64,000 bases of DNA, from positions 1,328,001 through 1,392,000 of the forward strand of contig CM035317.1 of NCBI GenBank assembly GCA_000497125.2, given 5' to 3'. A program made the position numbers and the translations under genes. This DNA is from Spironucleus salmonicida. Lineage: Eukaryota > Fornicata > Diplomonadida > Hexamitidae. Positions 62,645-64,000 of this stretch are shown here, piece after piece; position 1 is the stretch's first letter; every line of letters begins with the position of its first letter. The notes beneath the pieces were generated by a model. The model was given only the letters and a program-made list of their open reading frames with translations. It searched no databases and was not told the DNA's origin.

Positions 62645-63195
62645 ATGGCCCAAATTTTGGAGTCCACTTAAAACTCATTTTTAATCAAGAACTATAGTCA
62701 CCAGTTCTAAAATCCACTAATAAACCTATCTACTGACTTTTTTAAGACTTTGACCAAGGAGTTCCTAAAGATGAGTTGAAATAGTTTAGTATCTAAATTA
62801 TTATGATTAAAACATCCCCAGACCTAGATTAGGTCATTATTTTAGGAAAGGCACAGGTTATCATCATTGGGTGTAAAATAATTACTATCCAGAGATTTAT
62901 TTTTATAAATATTGTCTTGCTTGATATTTTTAATGAGATTGTGGATAGCAGAGGCATAAAAGGAGCTGATGCTAAATCATATATCAAATCTTGTTATACA
63001 AGATAGTGAGAACGTATAATAGTAGAAACACTAGCTAGTGGAAGAGGAAAATACTTCCAGTTAAATTTAATGAGCAAGTAGAAGGATAAAAAGGCACATA
63101 AACCAGACATTTATAAAGTATCCGATGCCTCCGCTTAACGATCCGTATATAGTGCAAAAATACTTGTGGATAATAGCCAAAAACTGAATTTATGA
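62645..63195 (+). CDS. Unrecognised gene with two putative tiny introns (29 and 30 nt)
   Basis: Unspliced, the frame from ATG 62645 stops after 44 codons, and coding-looking sequence resumes in another frame and again after a TGA at 63007. Removing 62761-62789 (GTTCC...TTTAG, 29 nt) and 62993-63022 (GTTAT...ATAG, 30 nt) joins all three parts in frame: exons 62645-62760, 62790-62992 and 63023-63195, 163 residues. The joined text reads well (IKSLETLASGRGKYFQLNLM). No domain is recognised. An alternative is that the last part belongs to the next gene, since a second frame there also looks coding (PMPPLNDPYIVQKYLWII). Confidence 0.45.
62761..62789 (+). other. Putative 29-nt intron
   Basis: GT...AG ends, AT-rich, and it carries the frame-ending TGA. 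Its removal shifts the frame into the following open, coding-like sequence. Confidence 0.4.
62993..63022 (+). other. Putative 30-nt intron
   Basis: GT...AG ends, contains the in-frame TGA at 63007, length a multiple of three. The joined codons read through smoothly. Confidence 0.45.
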
Positions 63196-63197
63196 TC

Positions 63198-63848
63198 CGC
63201 AAAACTATATAAGCCATAAGTGGGTATAAGAGAGTATGTAAACATTAGCATACATATCCCTAAATCTTACAGTCTAGGTTGACTGGTTAGACTGTGTGGT
63301 GATGCATTTACAGGATACTGCTATGCAGGGAAATTTTGCAATAAAATAGTAGAACTAATAAATTGTAAGATATATTTAGCATATTGTTAAGCCCTATAAT
63401 GACTAATTCAAAGTCCTAACTGTAGATAGTTACTTACTTCATTTGAATCGATAGATTTTTCTTACGGCATAAATAAGACTAATTGGAACTATAAGATTCC
63501 ATAGACATTAGTTTGCATACCAATAATAGGAATTACAATTGTTCTAATATTTATTAGTAAAATGTCACAATTTTTGGGTCACAGAATGGAAATATAAAAA
63601 TACCAAAGTTGTATGTGTTGGCCGCACCGAGTATGTTCTTTATTAATTACGATGCTGGTGGAAATTAGTAAGATTGGATGCCACCTGTGAAATAAATATC
63701 TAATAACAAATATGGGAGGGTTATATAAGTTTACCTTGCATCTTTAAATCCTTTAATGGAACGCAGATTAAGTTTTTGGGCACTCATTTTTTGTATATTT
63801 TCTATATTTGTTTTGTTAGCAGTTTTTGTTCTGGTAAAATTAGAATGA
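63198..63848 (+). CDS. Probable spliced membrane-protein gene, exon structure unresolved
   Basis: At least two frames look coding in turn. From about 63196 to 63500 one frame reads YDPQNYISHKWVQESMQTLA ... DWLDCVVMHLQ ... YNDQFKVLTVDSYLLHLNRQ. From 63447 another reads NVTIFGSQNGNIKIPKLYVL ... FFINYDAGGNQQDWMPP and ends in a membrane helix (LSFWALIFCIFSIFVLLAVF) at TGA 63846-63848. One or more short introns probably link them. No start can be fixed. It could be a type I surface protein with a short cytosolic end (VLVKLE). Confidence 0.4.
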
Positions 63849-64000
63849 AAATTTACATATGACTTAGAAAATACTTGGATAAATTAATATTTAGTATTAT
63901 ATATGATTTGCCTATAATAAAGTACTGATAAATTCATGATACTTTCCCTATATAATAGAAACATATTTCTAAAGTTAACATGAATACTTATGATGTCAGT

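Noticed and set aside
1-64000. tRNA, rRNA, CRISPR arrays, transposons, LTR or other virus-like elements, telomeric repeats
   Set aside because: I looked for tRNA B-box-like GGTTCGAATCC, tandem spaced repeats, long terminal or inverted repeats, transposase or reverse-transcriptase motifs and C4A4-type repeats, and saw none that could be supported.

Overview
The window reads as protein-coding nuclear DNA from a eukaryote that uses TAA and TAG as glutamine and TGA as its only stop. With TAA/TAG read as Gln, long frames with recognisable domains open up on both strands, and each of the complete frames listed ends at TGA. Motile-cilium genes (CFAP57, CFAP251, SAS-6, an RIIa-domain protein, a PG-rich tail protein) together with this code point to a ciliate; diplomonads and oxymonads with the same code are the main alternatives. 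Genes are dense, most have no visible intron, and intergenic DNA is very AT-rich (often 65-250 bp). A few genes seem to carry tiny introns of about 29-36 nt.

Layout. 1-4.9 kb: CFAP57 (minus, cut by the window edge), an unrecognised 336-residue protein, and a 51-residue RIIa-domain protein. 5.1-7.6 kb: a karyopherin/HEAT-like gene of about 50% GC. 8.3-9.6 kb: an island of roughly 65% GC with three very small genes, unlike anything around it. 10.1-15.4 kb: a Myb/SANT protein, a short unknown, NAA30, a 77-residue protein and a 916-residue helical protein. 15.5-20.5 kb: CFAP251 and casein kinase II beta (both minus). 20.7-26.6 kb: four coiled-coil or low-complexity proteins. 27-30.7 kb: a stand-alone CBM48 protein, an uncertain gene, AP-3 mu, a single-pass membrane protein and two tiny minus-strand genes. 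30.9-35.2 kb: a NEK-like kinase, an unknown, a CTP-synthase-like protein with an altered ATP site, a calcineurin-B-like EF-hand protein and an unknown. 35.2-37.1 kb: SAS-6. 37.2-55.5 kb: one uninterrupted frame of 18,279 bp coding for 6,092 residues with a single clear P-loop. 55.4-64 kb: a possible membrane protein, a PG-rich tail protein, a CHD-type chromatin remodeller and two poorly resolved intron-bearing genes.

Functionally the window mixes axoneme/basal-body parts (CFAP57, CFAP251, SAS-6, RIIa, PG-rich protein, perhaps the giant protein) with housekeeping genes (NatC, CK2, AP-3, karyopherin, CHD). Three of the ciliary or candidate ciliary genes carry a CCGCAAAA block directly against the start codon, identical over 14 nt including the ATG in CFAP57 and CFAP251. 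No tRNA, rRNA, CRISPR array, transposase, reverse transcriptase or telomeric repeat was seen.
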